Below are positions 34,414 through 42,210 of a stretch of DNA of 64,000 nucleotides, in pieces. Positions within the stretch are counted from its first letter, which is position 1, and each line of letters starts with the position of its first letter. The position numbers and the translations under genes were made by a program. Source of the DNA: Streptomyces venezuelae (GTDB taxonomy: Bacteria > Actinomycetota > Actinomycetes > Streptomycetales > Streptomycetaceae). The stretch is from NCBI RefSeq assembly GCF_008642275.1, contig NZ_CP029189.1:1421001-1485000 (forward strand), given 5' to 3'. Below the pieces are notes generated by a model. The model did not search any database and was not told the origin of the DNA. It saw only the letters and a list, made by a program, of their open reading frames with translations.

Positions 34414-34687
34414 GCTTACCCCTCGCCCATCGGTGTTGCCTCTTCGATCGCCCGGTCGCCCACGAGGCCGCCGAGCGGTTTTGCCTGCGGGGTTGCGGTG
34501 CGACGAGCTCGTCTCGCATACGCCTGCACGACAACCAGTAAGCATTGTCGCGCCCGTCGGCCACCGTGGCGGCCATAACCGTCACGGTCCTCTGTGGACT
34601 GCGCCACGTCGCGCGTCCAGGCGGTGCCGCGATGCCCGAATCGTCCGAGGCAGTACGACGATCGGCCAGCCTACCCCGGCCCTCGTC

Positions 34688-35887
34688 TCAGCGCGTGGCG
34701 GGGCGTTCCGCTGCCAGGAGGAACACCACGGAACGGTCCTGTTCGGCCCAGGTCCGGGTGTCCAGGCCGACGGACTGGAGCAGCGCGCACTCGACGGCGT
34801 AACCGTGTTCGGTCAGTGCCCTGCCGATCGCCTCCGCCTCGTCGCGGGTGGAGGCGTGGCTGACGATCCGTTCGGGGCGGCGTTCGGCGACGGCTGCGAC
34901 GACGGCGGCGCCGCCTCCGCCGACACGGACGACATCGGGCTCCGGCAGGTTCTCCAGTACGTGCGGTGCGTGCCCGGCGACGGCCTGGAGCTGCACTCCC
35001 CGCTCCCGGGCGGCGGCGGTTATGCGGTCGCGGGCGGCCGGGTCGGCGTCGACCGCGATGACGGCGGCTCCGAGGGCGGCGGCGTCCACGGCCACGCCGC
35101 CGGATCCGGCGCCGATGTCCCAGACGAGGTCGCCGGTACGCGGGCCGAGCCGGGCGAGTTGGGCCGCGCGGAGCTGGGCGGACTCGCCTTCTCCCGTGTC
35201 GGCCTGCGGCCTGGCCCAGCCGCGGTCGGCGGACCGGGCGGCGCTCTGGCCGAGGAGCCAGCCCGCTTCCGCGGGGGCCGGTCCCCCGCCACCGATGACG
35301 ATGACGACGTTCGGGTCCCGCCAGCTGTGGTCGGCGGCCTTGTCGGAGGTGAGGACGCTCACCTGCTCCCGGTCCGTGCCGAGTTCCTCGCAGACGACGA
35401 AGGTGCGGTGAACTCCTTCGAGGAGCAGCGCCAGTTCCGCGGGGCCGGCTCCGGGCGAGGTGAGGACGGCGACCTTGGTGTGGGCGCGGCAGACGTTGAC
35501 CGCGCGGCGCAGGGTGCGGGGGTGGGCCACGACGACCTGGGCGTCGTCCCAGGGCATGCCGGCCCGGGCGAAGGCGGCCGCCACGGAGGAGACGGCCGGG
35601 ACGACCTCGACCTCCAGGCCGTGCTCCGGGGCGCGCAGGGTGCGTACGGCGCCGAAGAAGCCGGGGTCCCCGTCGGCGAAGACCACCGCGGTGCCGCGGT
35701 GGCCGGCGATGCGGCGTGCGGCGAGGCCGACGCTGCCCAGGCGGATGCGCTCGGCGGTGGGCGGTACTTCGGGGAGGGCGAGGTGGTGCGCGGCGCCGGC
35801 CACGAGGGTGGCGGCGGAGAGCGCGGACCGGGCGCCCGCGGTCAGGGGCGAACCGTCCCAGCCGATCACCGTGACCCGGTCGGCCAT
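34688..35887 (-). CDS. cobL: Precorrin-6Y C5,15-methyltransferase (decarboxylating), CbiET/CobL
   Basis: 399 residues. The N-terminal CbiE-like tetrapyrrole methyltransferase (about 1-190) has VTVIGWDGSPLTAGARSAL and FADGDPGFFGAVRTL. The C-terminal CbiT-like Rossmann methyltransferase (about 225-399) has the S-adenosylmethionine loop VWDIGAGSGGVAVDAAAL and AVDADPAARDRI. It methylates C5 and C15 of the corrin ring and removes the acetate carboxyl. ATG start at 35887. Same strand as the CobT gene but 274 bases upstream of it, with no cobalamin riboswitch B12 box that I can find in between. Confidence 0.92.
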   Translation of the reverse strand: MADRVTVIGWDGSPLTAGARSALSAATLVAGAAHHLALPEVPPTAERIRLGSVGLAARRIAGHRGTAVVFADGDPGFFGAVRTLRAPEHGLEVEVVPAVSSVAAAFARAGMPWDDAQVVVAHPRTLRRAVNVCRAHTKVAVLTSPGAGPAELALLLEGVHRTFVVCEELGTDREQVSVLTSDKAADHSWRDPNVVIVIGGGGPAPAEAGWLLGQSAARSADRGWARPQADTGEGESAQLRAAQLARLGPRTGDLVWDIGAGSGGVAVDAAALGAAVIAVDADPAARDRITAAARERGVQLQAVAGHAPHVLENLPEPDVVRVGGGGAAVVAAVAERRPERIVSHASTRDEAEAIGRALTEHGYAVECALLQSVGLDTRTWAEQDRSVVFLLAAERPATR

Positions 35888-35990
35888 CGTCGTCAGTCTC
35901 CTGGTCTGGCAGGGGGCACCTCCCGGCGGCGGCCGGGGAAGGGGCGGGGTTTCGTCGGGGCGGGCACGGTGAGACTACCCGGTCATCGGT

Positions 35991-36689
35991 TCAGTTCCAG
36001 TCGGCGCCGACGCGGTGGCCGTGCGCGTCGGCGCGCTGCGGGAAGGCGGTGCTGCGGGCGTATCCGTCGTAGCTGTCGTAGCTGTCGTATCCGCCGTAGC
36101 CGTCGCCCTCGTCGAGGTCCTCGGGGACCAGGCTCCAGACGATGAGGTCGGTGCGGGTGTCGGCCCAGCCGCCGTCGGCGGTCTGCGTGCGCACTATCCA
36201 CGCGTTGCGCAGGACGCCCTCGCTGATGCAGCCGATCTTCTGGGCCACCTGCTGCGAGGCGGTGTTGTCGGCGGCGGTGCGCAGTTCGAGGCGCTCGAAC
36301 CCCTGGTCGCGGAACAGCCATTGGGCGACGGCCAGGACGGATTCGCTGGCGTAGCCCTCGCCGCGGGCCCAGGGGGCGGTGACGTAGCCGACCTCGGTGG
36401 CGCGGGTGTGCCAGTTCGTGTTCTGCAGGTGCACGATGCCGACGAGGCGCTGGGTGAGGAACTCGGTGACGGCGAAGACGATGCCGCGGCCCTCGGTGCG
36501 TTCCGCGTGGGAGTGCAGGGTGGCCCAGGAGCGCGCTTCGGTGTGGGTGTAGGGGTGCGGCACCCCGGTCCAGGCGGTGACGTGCTCGTCGTTCATCATC
36601 TCGGTCAGCGCGGTGACGTCCTCTTCCTCGAAGGGGCGCAGCACCAGCCGGTCCGTGCTGATGGTGACGTCCGGGAAGGTGGTAGTCAT
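35991..36689 (-). CDS. RimJ/RimL-type GNAT acetyltransferase with Tyr/Asp/Gly tail
   Basis: 232 residues. GNAT fold of the ribosomal-protein/N-terminal acetylase class: TDRLVLRPFEEEDV at the N-terminus, TEVGYVTAPWARGEGYASE (acetyl-CoA loop, about 105-123), and NTASQQVAQKIGCISEGVLR. The C-terminal 35 residues are odd: DGYGGYDSYDSYDGYARS, a Tyr-rich low-complexity tail. ATG 36689 is preferred (GGAG 6 bases upstream); ATG 36701 is possible. Substrate unknown. Confidence 0.87.
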   Translation of the reverse strand: MTTTFPDVTISTDRLVLRPFEEEDVTALTEMMNDEHVTAWTGVPHPYTHTEARSWATLHSHAERTEGRGIVFAVTEFLTQRLVGIVHLQNTNWHTRATEVGYVTAPWARGEGYASESVLAVAQWLFRDQGFERLELRTAADNTASQQVAQKIGCISEGVLRNAWIVRTQTADGGWADTRTDLIVWSLVPEDLDEGDGYGGYDSYDSYDGYARSTAFPQRADAHGHRVGADWN

Positions 36690-36844
36690 GCGCAGCTCCA
36701 TGCCTGAGACCGTGGTGCGACCGTGGTGCGATGCGACCGCGGTGCGGGACCGTTCGTGCGGGACCGTGCGTGCGGTTCGTAGGCCACAGCATGCAGCATC
36801 GGCCGGGTGATGTGCAGGGCCGGGTTGCCCGGAAGCGGGCAGAG

Positions 36845-36882
36845 CTCGGCCCCGCGCGCCGTCAGGTGCGTGCGGGGCCGAG
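36845..36882 (-). terminator. Terminator of the metNIQ operon
   Basis: An 11-base-pair perfect stem (36845-36855 and 36872-36882), 44 bases beyond the metQ stop. Confidence 0.7.
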
Positions 36883-36925
36883 ATTCATGACCGGTCCGGG
36901 AGGAACCGGATCAGGAGGTACCGGT

Positions 36926-37792
36926 TCAGGAGGCGGCCGGGGCACCGAAGGCCGGGATGACCGAGCCCTGGTACTTGTCCTCGATGAACTTCTTGACCTC
37001 GTCGGAGTTCAGCAGCTTGGCCAGCTTCTGGATCCGCGGGTCGTTCTGGTTTCCGTCCTTGACCGCGAGGAAGTTGGCGTAGGGGTTGCCCTCGGCCTTC
37101 TCCAGGAGCAGCGCGTCCTTGGCGGGCGACAGCTTGGCTTCGAGGGCGTAGTTGCCGTTGATGACCGCGGCGTCCACGTCGTTCAGGGCGCGCGGGACCG
37201 TGGCGGCCTCCAGCTCCTTGAACTCCAGGCCCTTCTTGTCGGTGATGTCGGACAGCTTGGCGCCGGTGCCGACACCCTCCTTGAGGGTGATCAGGTTGTT
37301 CGCGGCGAGCAGCTGGAGCGCGCGGCCCTCGTTGGTGGTGTCGTTGGGGACGGCGATGGTCTGGCCGGGCTTGATGTCACCGATGGCCTTGATCTTCTTG
37401 GAGTAGAGGCCGAGGGGCTCCAGGTGCACGTTCACGACGGGCACGACGTGCGTGCTGTTCTTCTTGTTGAAGTCGTCGAGGTACGGCTTGTGCTGGAAGT
37501 AGTTGCCGTCGACCTGGCCCTGCTCGGTGGCGGTGTTCGGCAGGACGTAGTCCGTGAACTCCTTGACCTCCAGCTTGAGGCCTTCCTTGGCCGCGAGCTT
37601 GTCCTTGACGAAGTTCAGGACGTCGGCGTGGGGGCTCGGGGAGGCCGCTATGACGAGGGGCTTGCTCTCGTCCGCCTTGCCGCCGTCGGCCTTCGCCGAG
37701 GACGGGTCCGAGGAGCTGCCGCAGGCGGTGAGGCCGAGGGCGAGCGCGGTGGCCGTGGCGGCGAGGGCGGTGAGCTTGATGTTCTTACGCAC
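36926..37792 (-). CDS. metQ: Methionine ABC transporter substrate-binding lipoprotein
   Basis: 288 residues. NlpA/MetQ family. A lipoprotein signal peptide ends at the lipobox LTAC (Cys near residue 24), so the protein is tethered outside the membrane. Binding-protein body: SPSPHADVLNFVKDKLAA, VLPNTATEQGQVDGNYFQH, DTTNEGRALQLLA and AAVINGNYALEAKL, all typical of MetQ. GTG start at 37792 with AAAGG upstream. Last gene of metN-metI-metQ, about 90 bases after metI. Confidence 0.94.
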   Translation of the reverse strand: MRKNIKLTALAATATALALGLTACGSSSDPSSAKADGGKADESKPLVIAASPSPHADVLNFVKDKLAAKEGLKLEVKEFTDYVLPNTATEQGQVDGNYFQHKPYLDDFNKKNSTHVVPVVNVHLEPLGLYSKKIKAIGDIKPGQTIAVPNDTTNEGRALQLLAANNLITLKEGVGTGAKLSDITDKKGLEFKELEAATVPRALNDVDAAVINGNYALEAKLSPAKDALLLEKAEGNPYANFLAVKDGNQNDPRIQKLAKLLNSDEVKKFIEDKYQGSVIPAFGAPAAS

Positions 37793-37884
37793 GAAGAGTG
37801 CCTTTCTTGCTGAACAAGTACCGATGACTTGCTGGTGGTGGCCCAAGCACGACAAGTGCGGGCTCTGTTGGGGGGAAAGTCTTC

Positions 37885-38553
37885 TCAGGTGGTCCGGCCG
37901 CGGCGGGCGAGGAGCCGGACCACGCCGTCGCCGAGCAGCTGGATCACGGTGACGAGGGCGATCAGGACCACGACGGTGGCGACCATGAAGCCGGTCTCGA
38001 AGCGCTGGAAGCCGTAGGTGATCGCCTTGGAGCCCAGTCCTTCGCCGCCGACGGCGCCGGCCATGGCCGAGTAGCCGACGAGGGTGATGACGGTGGTGGT
38101 GACGCCGGCGACCAGGGAGGGCAGGGCCTGCGGGAGGAGCACCTTGCCGACCAGGGTGGGGATGCCGCCGCCCATGGACTCGACGGCCTCGATCAGGCCG
38201 TGGTCCACCTCGCGGACGGCGGTCTCGACGAGCCGGGCGAAGAAGGGGACGGCGCCGATGGCGAGCGGGACGATCATGGCGGTGGGGCCGATGAAGGTGC
38301 CGACGACCGCGGTGGTGACCGGGATCAGGAAGATCAGCAGGATGATGAACGGCAGCGAGCGGCCTATGTTCACGATCACGCCGAGGACCTTGTTGAGCGG
38401 CTGGTTCTGCAGGAGGCCGCCCTTGTCCGTGAGGACCAGCAGGATGCCGATGGGCAGGCCGCCGAGCACGGTCACCAGGGTGGACCACAGCACCATGTAG
38501 AGGGTGTCGTAGGTGCCCTGGGTGAGCAGGGGCTGCATTTCGGACCAGGTCAC
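37885..38553 (-). CDS. metI: Methionine ABC transporter permease
   Basis: 222 residues, about five transmembrane helices. The binding-protein-dependent permease EAA loop is EAVESMGGGIPTLVGKVLLP, which docks on MetN. Early residues TLYMVLWSTLVTVLGGLPIG form the first helix. The GTG start overlaps the metN stop as GTGA, giving translational coupling. Confidence 0.94.
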   Translation of the reverse strand: MTWSEMQPLLTQGTYDTLYMVLWSTLVTVLGGLPIGILLVLTDKGGLLQNQPLNKVLGVIVNIGRSLPFIILLIFLIPVTTAVVGTFIGPTAMIVPLAIGAVPFFARLVETAVREVDHGLIEAVESMGGGIPTLVGKVLLPQALPSLVAGVTTTVITLVGYSAMAGAVGGEGLGSKAITYGFQRFETGFMVATVVVLIALVTVIQLLGDGVVRLLARRGRTT

Positions 38554-39596
38554 TTGGCACCGTCCTTGACCAGTTCGGCCAGCTCGTTGTCGATCCCGTC
38601 GACGACGTCGACCTGGAGGCCCTGCTCGCGCAGGAAGCCGACCGGGACGACGTTGTCCTCGTAGCCGCCGGGCAGTTCGATGCGCATGCGGCCGATCTGC
38701 CGGCCCGCGACGGTGTCCATCGCGGCGCCGAGGATCGAGATGTCGATGTTGTACGTGCGCGAGAGCTGCGAGATCACCGGCTGGGCGGCGCTCTCGCCGT
38801 GGAAGGTGACGTCGACGACCGTGCGGTCGGGGCCGGTGGCGCTGCCGGTGACCGGGAAGAGTTCGCCGGCGAGCTCGGAGCCGGGGGTGGCGAGGAGTTC
38901 GGCGACGGTGCCGGACTCGACGATCCGGCCGTTCTTCATCAGGGCGGCCGAGTCGCAGACGGTCTTGACCACGTCCATCTCGTGCGTGATCAGCAGCACG
39001 GTGAGGCCGAGCTGCTGGTTGAGGTCGCGCAGCAGGCCCAGGACCGAGCGGGTGGTCTCCGGGTCCAGGGCACTGGTGGCCTCGTCGGACAGCAGCACCT
39101 TGGGGTCGCCGGCCAGGGCGCGGGCGATGCCGACGCGCTGCTTCTGACCGCCGGAGAGCTGGGTCGGGTAGGCCTTGGCCTTGTCGGCGAGGCCGACGAG
39201 GTCGAGCAGTTCCAGGGCCTTGCGGGAGCGCTCGCGGCCGGAGACGCCGAGGATCTCCAGGGGCAGCTCGACGTTGGCCTGGACGGTGCGCGAGGACAGC
39301 AGGTTGAAGTGCTGGAAGACCATGCCGATGCGGCTGCGTGCCTGGCGGAGCTCCTTGCCCGCGCGCCGGCCGCGGCCGGCCAGGGCGGTGAGGTCGACGC
39401 CGTCGACGGTCACGGTGCCGGAGGTGGGGCGCTCCAGCAGGTTGACGCAGCGGATCAGGGAGGATTTGCCTGCGCCGCTCTGGCCGATGACTCCGTAGAC
39501 CTCGCCCTCGCGGACGTGGAGATCGACGCCGTCCAGGGCGGTGACCTCGCGGCCACGGGACTGGTAGACCTTCGTGAGGCCCGATGTGGTGATCAC
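38550..39596 (-). CDS. metN: Methionine ABC transporter ATP-binding protein
   Basis: 348 residues. ATPase domain with Walker A GQSGAGKSS, Q-loop VFQHFNLL, signature LSGGQKQR, Walker B VLLSDEATSALDPET and the switch His in LITHEMD. The C-terminal NIL domain (about 270-345, VTFHGESAAQPVISQLSRT) binds methionine and gives feedback inhibition of uptake. The GTG start at 39596 is the conserved VITTSGLTKVYQS N-terminus; its ribosome site is poor, consistent with regulation by the upstream leader. Confidence 0.94.
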   Translation of the reverse strand: MITTSGLTKVYQSRGREVTALDGVDLHVREGEVYGVIGQSGAGKSSLIRCVNLLERPTSGTVTVDGVDLTALAGRGRRAGKELRQARSRIGMVFQHFNLLSSRTVQANVELPLEILGVSGRERSRKALELLDLVGLADKAKAYPTQLSGGQKQRVGIARALAGDPKVLLSDEATSALDPETTRSVLGLLRDLNQQLGLTVLLITHEMDVVKTVCDSAALMKNGRIVESGTVAELLATPGSELAGELFPVTGSATGPDRTVVDVTFHGESAAQPVISQLSRTYNIDISILGAAMDTVAGRQIGRMRIELPGGYEDNVVPVGFLREQGLQVDVVDGIDNELAELVKDGAK

Positions 39597-39801
39597 AGGA
39601 TTTCCGTCGCTGTCGAGTGCGCGGCGCAGCGGGGTGCCGGCACGGGGCAAACAATCTGGGGACGCGATACGGGACGAACCGTCAGAAAACGATGGCATCG
39701 ACGCGTGCGCGGGGCATGAGTGAGCCGTGCTGTTCATCAGCGGTGACGTGATGGCGCGGCGGCTGGTCTCGCTTCGGGGCGCGAGGCTCAGGAAGGGGCC
39801 C
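39597..39801 (-). promoter_or_regulatory. Untranslated leader between the small ORF and metN
   Basis: 205 bases that would be transcribed ahead of metN. A hairpin is visible at about 39767-39784 (CTCGC...GCGAG with a TTCGGGGC loop), starting about 18 bases after the small ORF stop, a reasonable attenuator position. I do not see a SAM riboswitch consensus. Confidence 0.45.
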
Positions 39802-39888
39802 TCAGAAGGCGCACATTCGACACATACAACGAGCACCGGGCGTCATCGTCGCCTCGGTCGCAAGGGTGCGGCTGCTCGTCGTGGTCAT
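39802..39888 (-). CDS. Cys/Met-rich leader peptide upstream of metNIQ (putative)
   Basis: 28 residues, ATG at 39888 to TGA at 39802. The C-terminal seven before AF read R-C-M-C-R-M-C: three Cys and two Met in a row, with two of the Cys codons the rarer TGT. A TTTACT -10-like box sits 7 bases before the ATG, and TTGATC 19 bases before that, so the transcript may be leaderless and start with this ORF. It ends 205 bases before metN. Ribosome stalling on Cys or Met codons could control the importer, as for cysteine-responsive leaders in mycobacteria. Not proven. Confidence 0.6.
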   Translation of the reverse strand: MTTTSSRTLATEATMTPGARCMCRMCAF

Positions 39889-39928
39889 GGGCCCCAGTAA
39901 AGCAGACGTATCCCGTCACCGATCAAAA

Positions 39929-39969
39929 CTGTCCGGATAGCGGACGAATTTCGGCCGCATACCGGACAG
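39929..39969. promoter_or_regulatory. Inverted repeat upstream of the metNIQ leader promoter
   Basis: CTGTCCGG (39929-39936) and CCGGACAG (39962-39969) form 8-base arms 25 bases apart; an inner GTCCG-GATAG-CGGAC palindrome lies at 39931-39945. It sits just upstream of the candidate -35 box, so it may bind a regulator. The rest of 39970-40211 shows nothing recognisable. Confidence 0.4.
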
Positions 39970-40211
39970 GGACGGGCAGTGCCGACACCCTGTCCCACGA
40001 CCGCCTCCCCCGTGCTGACCTGCACCGACACTCCGGGAAGGGCGCCGGGGAGCGGACCCGCCGGGAGGCGTCCCGGAGGCCCCGTTGTGGTCAAGACCAC
40101 GGCGGTCGGGCCGGTGCGCGAGCCGGAGTCGCGGACCGGAGGGCGATCCGGAGCGTCGCCCCCGGAAGGGGCGGGCACGGCGGGTCCCCGGGCCCGTAAT
40201 ACCCTCGCTGC

Positions 40212-40580
40212 ATGCTCGACGCCCTGACGGTCGCCATCGGCGTGGCCGCACTCGCCCTCGCCGCCTGGTGCGGCCACGCCGCATGGCGGGACCAGCCGAC
40301 CAAGGACTGGCACTTCATCGGCATGGCCGTCGTGACCGTGCTCGTCCTCGCGCAGCTGGTGATCGGCGTGGTCAGCCTGGCCCAGGGGAAGAAGCCCGAC
40401 GAGGGCACCGTGATCTTCGTGGCCTACCTGGTGGGTGCGTTCGCCGCGGTACCGGCGGCCGGGCTGCTCTCGCTGACCGAGCGGACCAAGTGGGGATCGA
40501 TCACGGTGGCGGCCGGCGCCGTCGTGCTCGCCGTCCTCGAAGTACGGCTCTACGACATCTGGGGAACCACCGGTGCCTGA
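40212..40580 (+). CDS. Small four-helix membrane protein
   Basis: 122 residues with four hydrophobic segments (about 3-22, 36-58, 66-86, 97-114), e.g. VAIGVAALALAAWCGHAAW. No catalytic motif. Start ATG 40212. Its 3' end overlaps the next membrane-protein gene by 8 bases, so the pair are likely co-translated partners. Confidence 0.75.
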   Translation: MLDALTVAIGVAALALAAWCGHAAWRDQPTKDWHFIGMAVVTVLVLAQLVIGVVSLAQGKKPDEGTVIFVAYLVGAFAAVPAAGLLSLTERTKWGSITVAAGAVVLAVLEVRLYDIWGTTGA

Positions 40581-41043
40581 CTCCGACACGACGAACGACA
40601 CCGGCACCGCCGCCACCGACCGCGGCGCCACCACCGCCACCGGGCGCAAGCGGCTGGTCTCCGGGCCCGGCCTGCTCCTGGTGTGGCTGTACGGGGTGAT
40701 GGTGGTGGGCGCGGTCTCCCGCTCGGCCTTCCAGATCTCCACCGAGTTCGACCGGGCGCCGCTGCCGTACTCGCTGTCCGCCGTGGCCGCGCTGGCCTAC
40801 GCGTTCATCACGTACTCACTGGTGCGCGGCGGCGAGACGGCCCGCAAGGCGGCGCTGGTCTGCTGCGCCGCCGAGCTGGCCGGAGTGCTGGCCGTCGGCA
40901 CCTGGACCCTGGTGCGGCCCGAGTCCTTCCCCGACACCACCGTGTGGTCCCAGTTCGGGATGGGATACCTGTTCATCCCGGTGGTCCTGCCGATCACCGG
41001 GATGCTCTGGCTGCGCAGGCGCGGAGAAGCGGCTACGCGCTGA
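40573..41043 (+). CDS. Small membrane protein, partner of the preceding gene
   Basis: 156 residues. A Thr/Asp/Ala-rich N-terminus (1-27) is followed by four hydrophobic segments: LLLVWLYGVMVVGAVSRSAF, ALAYAFITYSL, LVCCAAELAGVLAVG and YLFIPVVLPITGMLWL. The GTG start at 40573 is inside the end of the preceding gene. Convergent with an acetyltransferase gene, overlapping by 11 bases. Unknown function. Confidence 0.75.
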   Translation: MPDSDTTNDTGTAATDRGATTATGRKRLVSGPGLLLVWLYGVMVVGAVSRSAFQISTEFDRAPLPYSLSAVAALAYAFITYSLVRGGETARKAALVCCAAELAGVLAVGTWTLVRPESFPDTTVWSQFGMGYLFIPVVLPITGMLWLRRRGEAATR

Positions 41044-41539
41044 CCGTGAAGTCGGTCGGGTCCTTGGCTTCCTTCTCCAGGATCACCAGCTGGACGCCGT
41101 CGGAGGCGGTGCGGCCGCCGACCTTGACGTAGCCGGCCTTGCGGTACAGCCGCAGGTTCGACTCGCTCTTGTGCCCGGTGTGCAGGCGGAAGCGGGTGGT
41201 GTGACCAGGGCTCGCCAGGGCCTCCTCGACCGCGCGCAGCAGGCGCGCCCCGAGACCGTGACCCTGCAGGCGCGGGTGCACGCAGAGCTTGGCGATCTTG
41301 CCGGTGCCGTCCTCGTCGACGTTGCCGCGCACGGTCCCGACGACCTCGTCGCCGAGCCGGGCCACCAGGACGGTGTCCGTCGCCAGCTCCCCCTTGAGGG
41401 AGTCCAGGGACTGGGTGAGCGGCTGGATGAGGTAGTTGCCGTACAGCTCGGCCTCCCGCTGGAAGGCCAGGTACTGCAGTTTGAAGATCTGCTCAGCGTC
41501 CTCGGCAGCCGCCGCCGAAATGGTCACGCTCATGCCCAT
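41033..41539 (-). CDS. GNAT-family N-acetyltransferase
   Basis: 168 residues. GNAT core: KIAKLCVHPRLQGHGLGARLLRAVEEAL (the acetyl-CoA loop is LQGHGLGA near 92-99) and ESNLRLYRKAGYVKVG. Start ATG 41539 has GGAGG 9 bases upstream; ATG 41533 is two codons on. It lies 38 bases downstream of the sigma-factor-like gene on the same strand and may be its operon partner. Confidence 0.87.
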   Translation of the reverse strand: MGMSVTISAAAAEDAEQIFKLQYLAFQREAELYGNYLIQPLTQSLDSLKGELATDTVLVARLGDEVVGTVRGNVDEDGTGKIAKLCVHPRLQGHGLGARLLRAVEEALASPGHTTRFRLHTGHKSESNLRLYRKAGYVKVGGRTASDGVQLVILEKEAKDPTDFTVSA

Positions 41540-41576
41540 GTGCGCATGCCTCCAGCTCACCTGGTAGCCCGTTGGT

Positions 41577-42137
41577 CTACCGCTCCTTTCCCCGCAGGCC
41601 AGGAGCCGCAACCTCTGCAGCCAGCATTCTGCGCAGACATCCCAGGCAACGGGAACGGACGGGCCCTAAACTTCCTTGTGAGATACCCAACTCTCCTGCG
41701 ATTTCACGGTAAGTGAGGTCTCTGGGCGAAAGAAGTGCCTTCATCAGCTCGGGACAGCGTCCGGGCAACCGGGCGACCGCCGATCGGAGTGCGCGGTTCT
41801 CCTCGCCGTGCAGCAGGGCGTCTTCCGGCTCGGCAGCGGCGGCCGCGCCGGGCGGAGTGCTCCCGTCCACCGCGTGCTGGCGGTGGCCGTACGGGATCTC
41901 CCGCCTCGCCCGGCGCCGGGCGAGGCGGGCCTCGGCCCGGACCGCCCGGCGCAGCCACCGCGCCGGCTCGGCGGGTTCGGCCGGATCGGGGACGTGGCGG
42001 CCGCTCTCCAGCAGCCTGACCCAGACGGCTTGTTCCAGGTCGGCCGCGTCCACTCCGGCGCCCGGGGCCTCCGCGGCCGCCTCGGCGGAGAGCAGAGGGC
42101 CGAGCTTGTCGAGGTAATCAGCCTTCAGCAGGTCCAT
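41577..42137 (-). CDS. ECF sigma-factor-like protein; gene carries a TTA codon
   Basis: 186 residues. Region 2 is visible as DAADLEQAVWVRLLESG (about 30-46) and WLRRAVRAEARLARRRARRE. The C-terminal region 4 helix-turn-helix is LTYREIAGELGISQGSLGPV (about 141-160). RCLGCLRRML carries two cysteines. Codon 157 is TTA (41669-41667), the only in-frame TTA I found in the window, so full translation should need the bldA tRNA. The last 55 codons use many A/T-ending codons (CTT, TCA, CAA, AGT, AGA), unlike the rest. No anti-sigma gene is adjacent. Confidence 0.85.
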   Translation of the reverse strand: MDLLKADYLDKLGPLLSAEAAAEAPGAGVDAADLEQAVWVRLLESGRHVPDPAEPAEPARWLRRAVRAEARLARRRARREIPYGHRQHAVDGSTPPGAAAAAEPEDALLHGEENRALRSAVARLPGRCPELMKALLSPRDLTYREIAGELGISQGSLGPVRSRCLGCLRRMLAAEVAAPGLRGKER

Positions 42138-42153
42138 GCCGGGCGGGACGAGC

Positions 42154-42190
42154 GGGCCGGGCCGGACGGTTTCCCCGCCGGGCCCGGCCC
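42154..42190 (-). terminator. Terminator of glpQ
   Basis: Arms GGGCCGGGC (42154-42162) and GCCCGGCCC (42182-42190), with more pairing within the loop; 21 bases beyond the glpQ stop and just before the sigma-like gene start. Confidence 0.65.
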
Positions 42191-42210
42191 ACTCGTACGG
42201 GAAGCGGCGC

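Noticed and set aside
30772..34578. A 1268-residue open frame on the plus strand opposite the CobT gene
   Set aside because: It exists because the GC-rich repeats on the other strand leave no stops. Its Gly/Arg/Leu-rich product has no fold, while the minus strand encodes recognisable BluB and CobT.
34414..34687. Cobalamin riboswitch between the CbiET and CobT genes
   Set aside because: No B12-box-like sequence on the minus strand of this gap.
39597..39801. SAM or SAM-IV riboswitch before metN
   Set aside because: I looked for the conserved core on the minus strand and did not find it; a Cys/Met leader peptide explains the region better.
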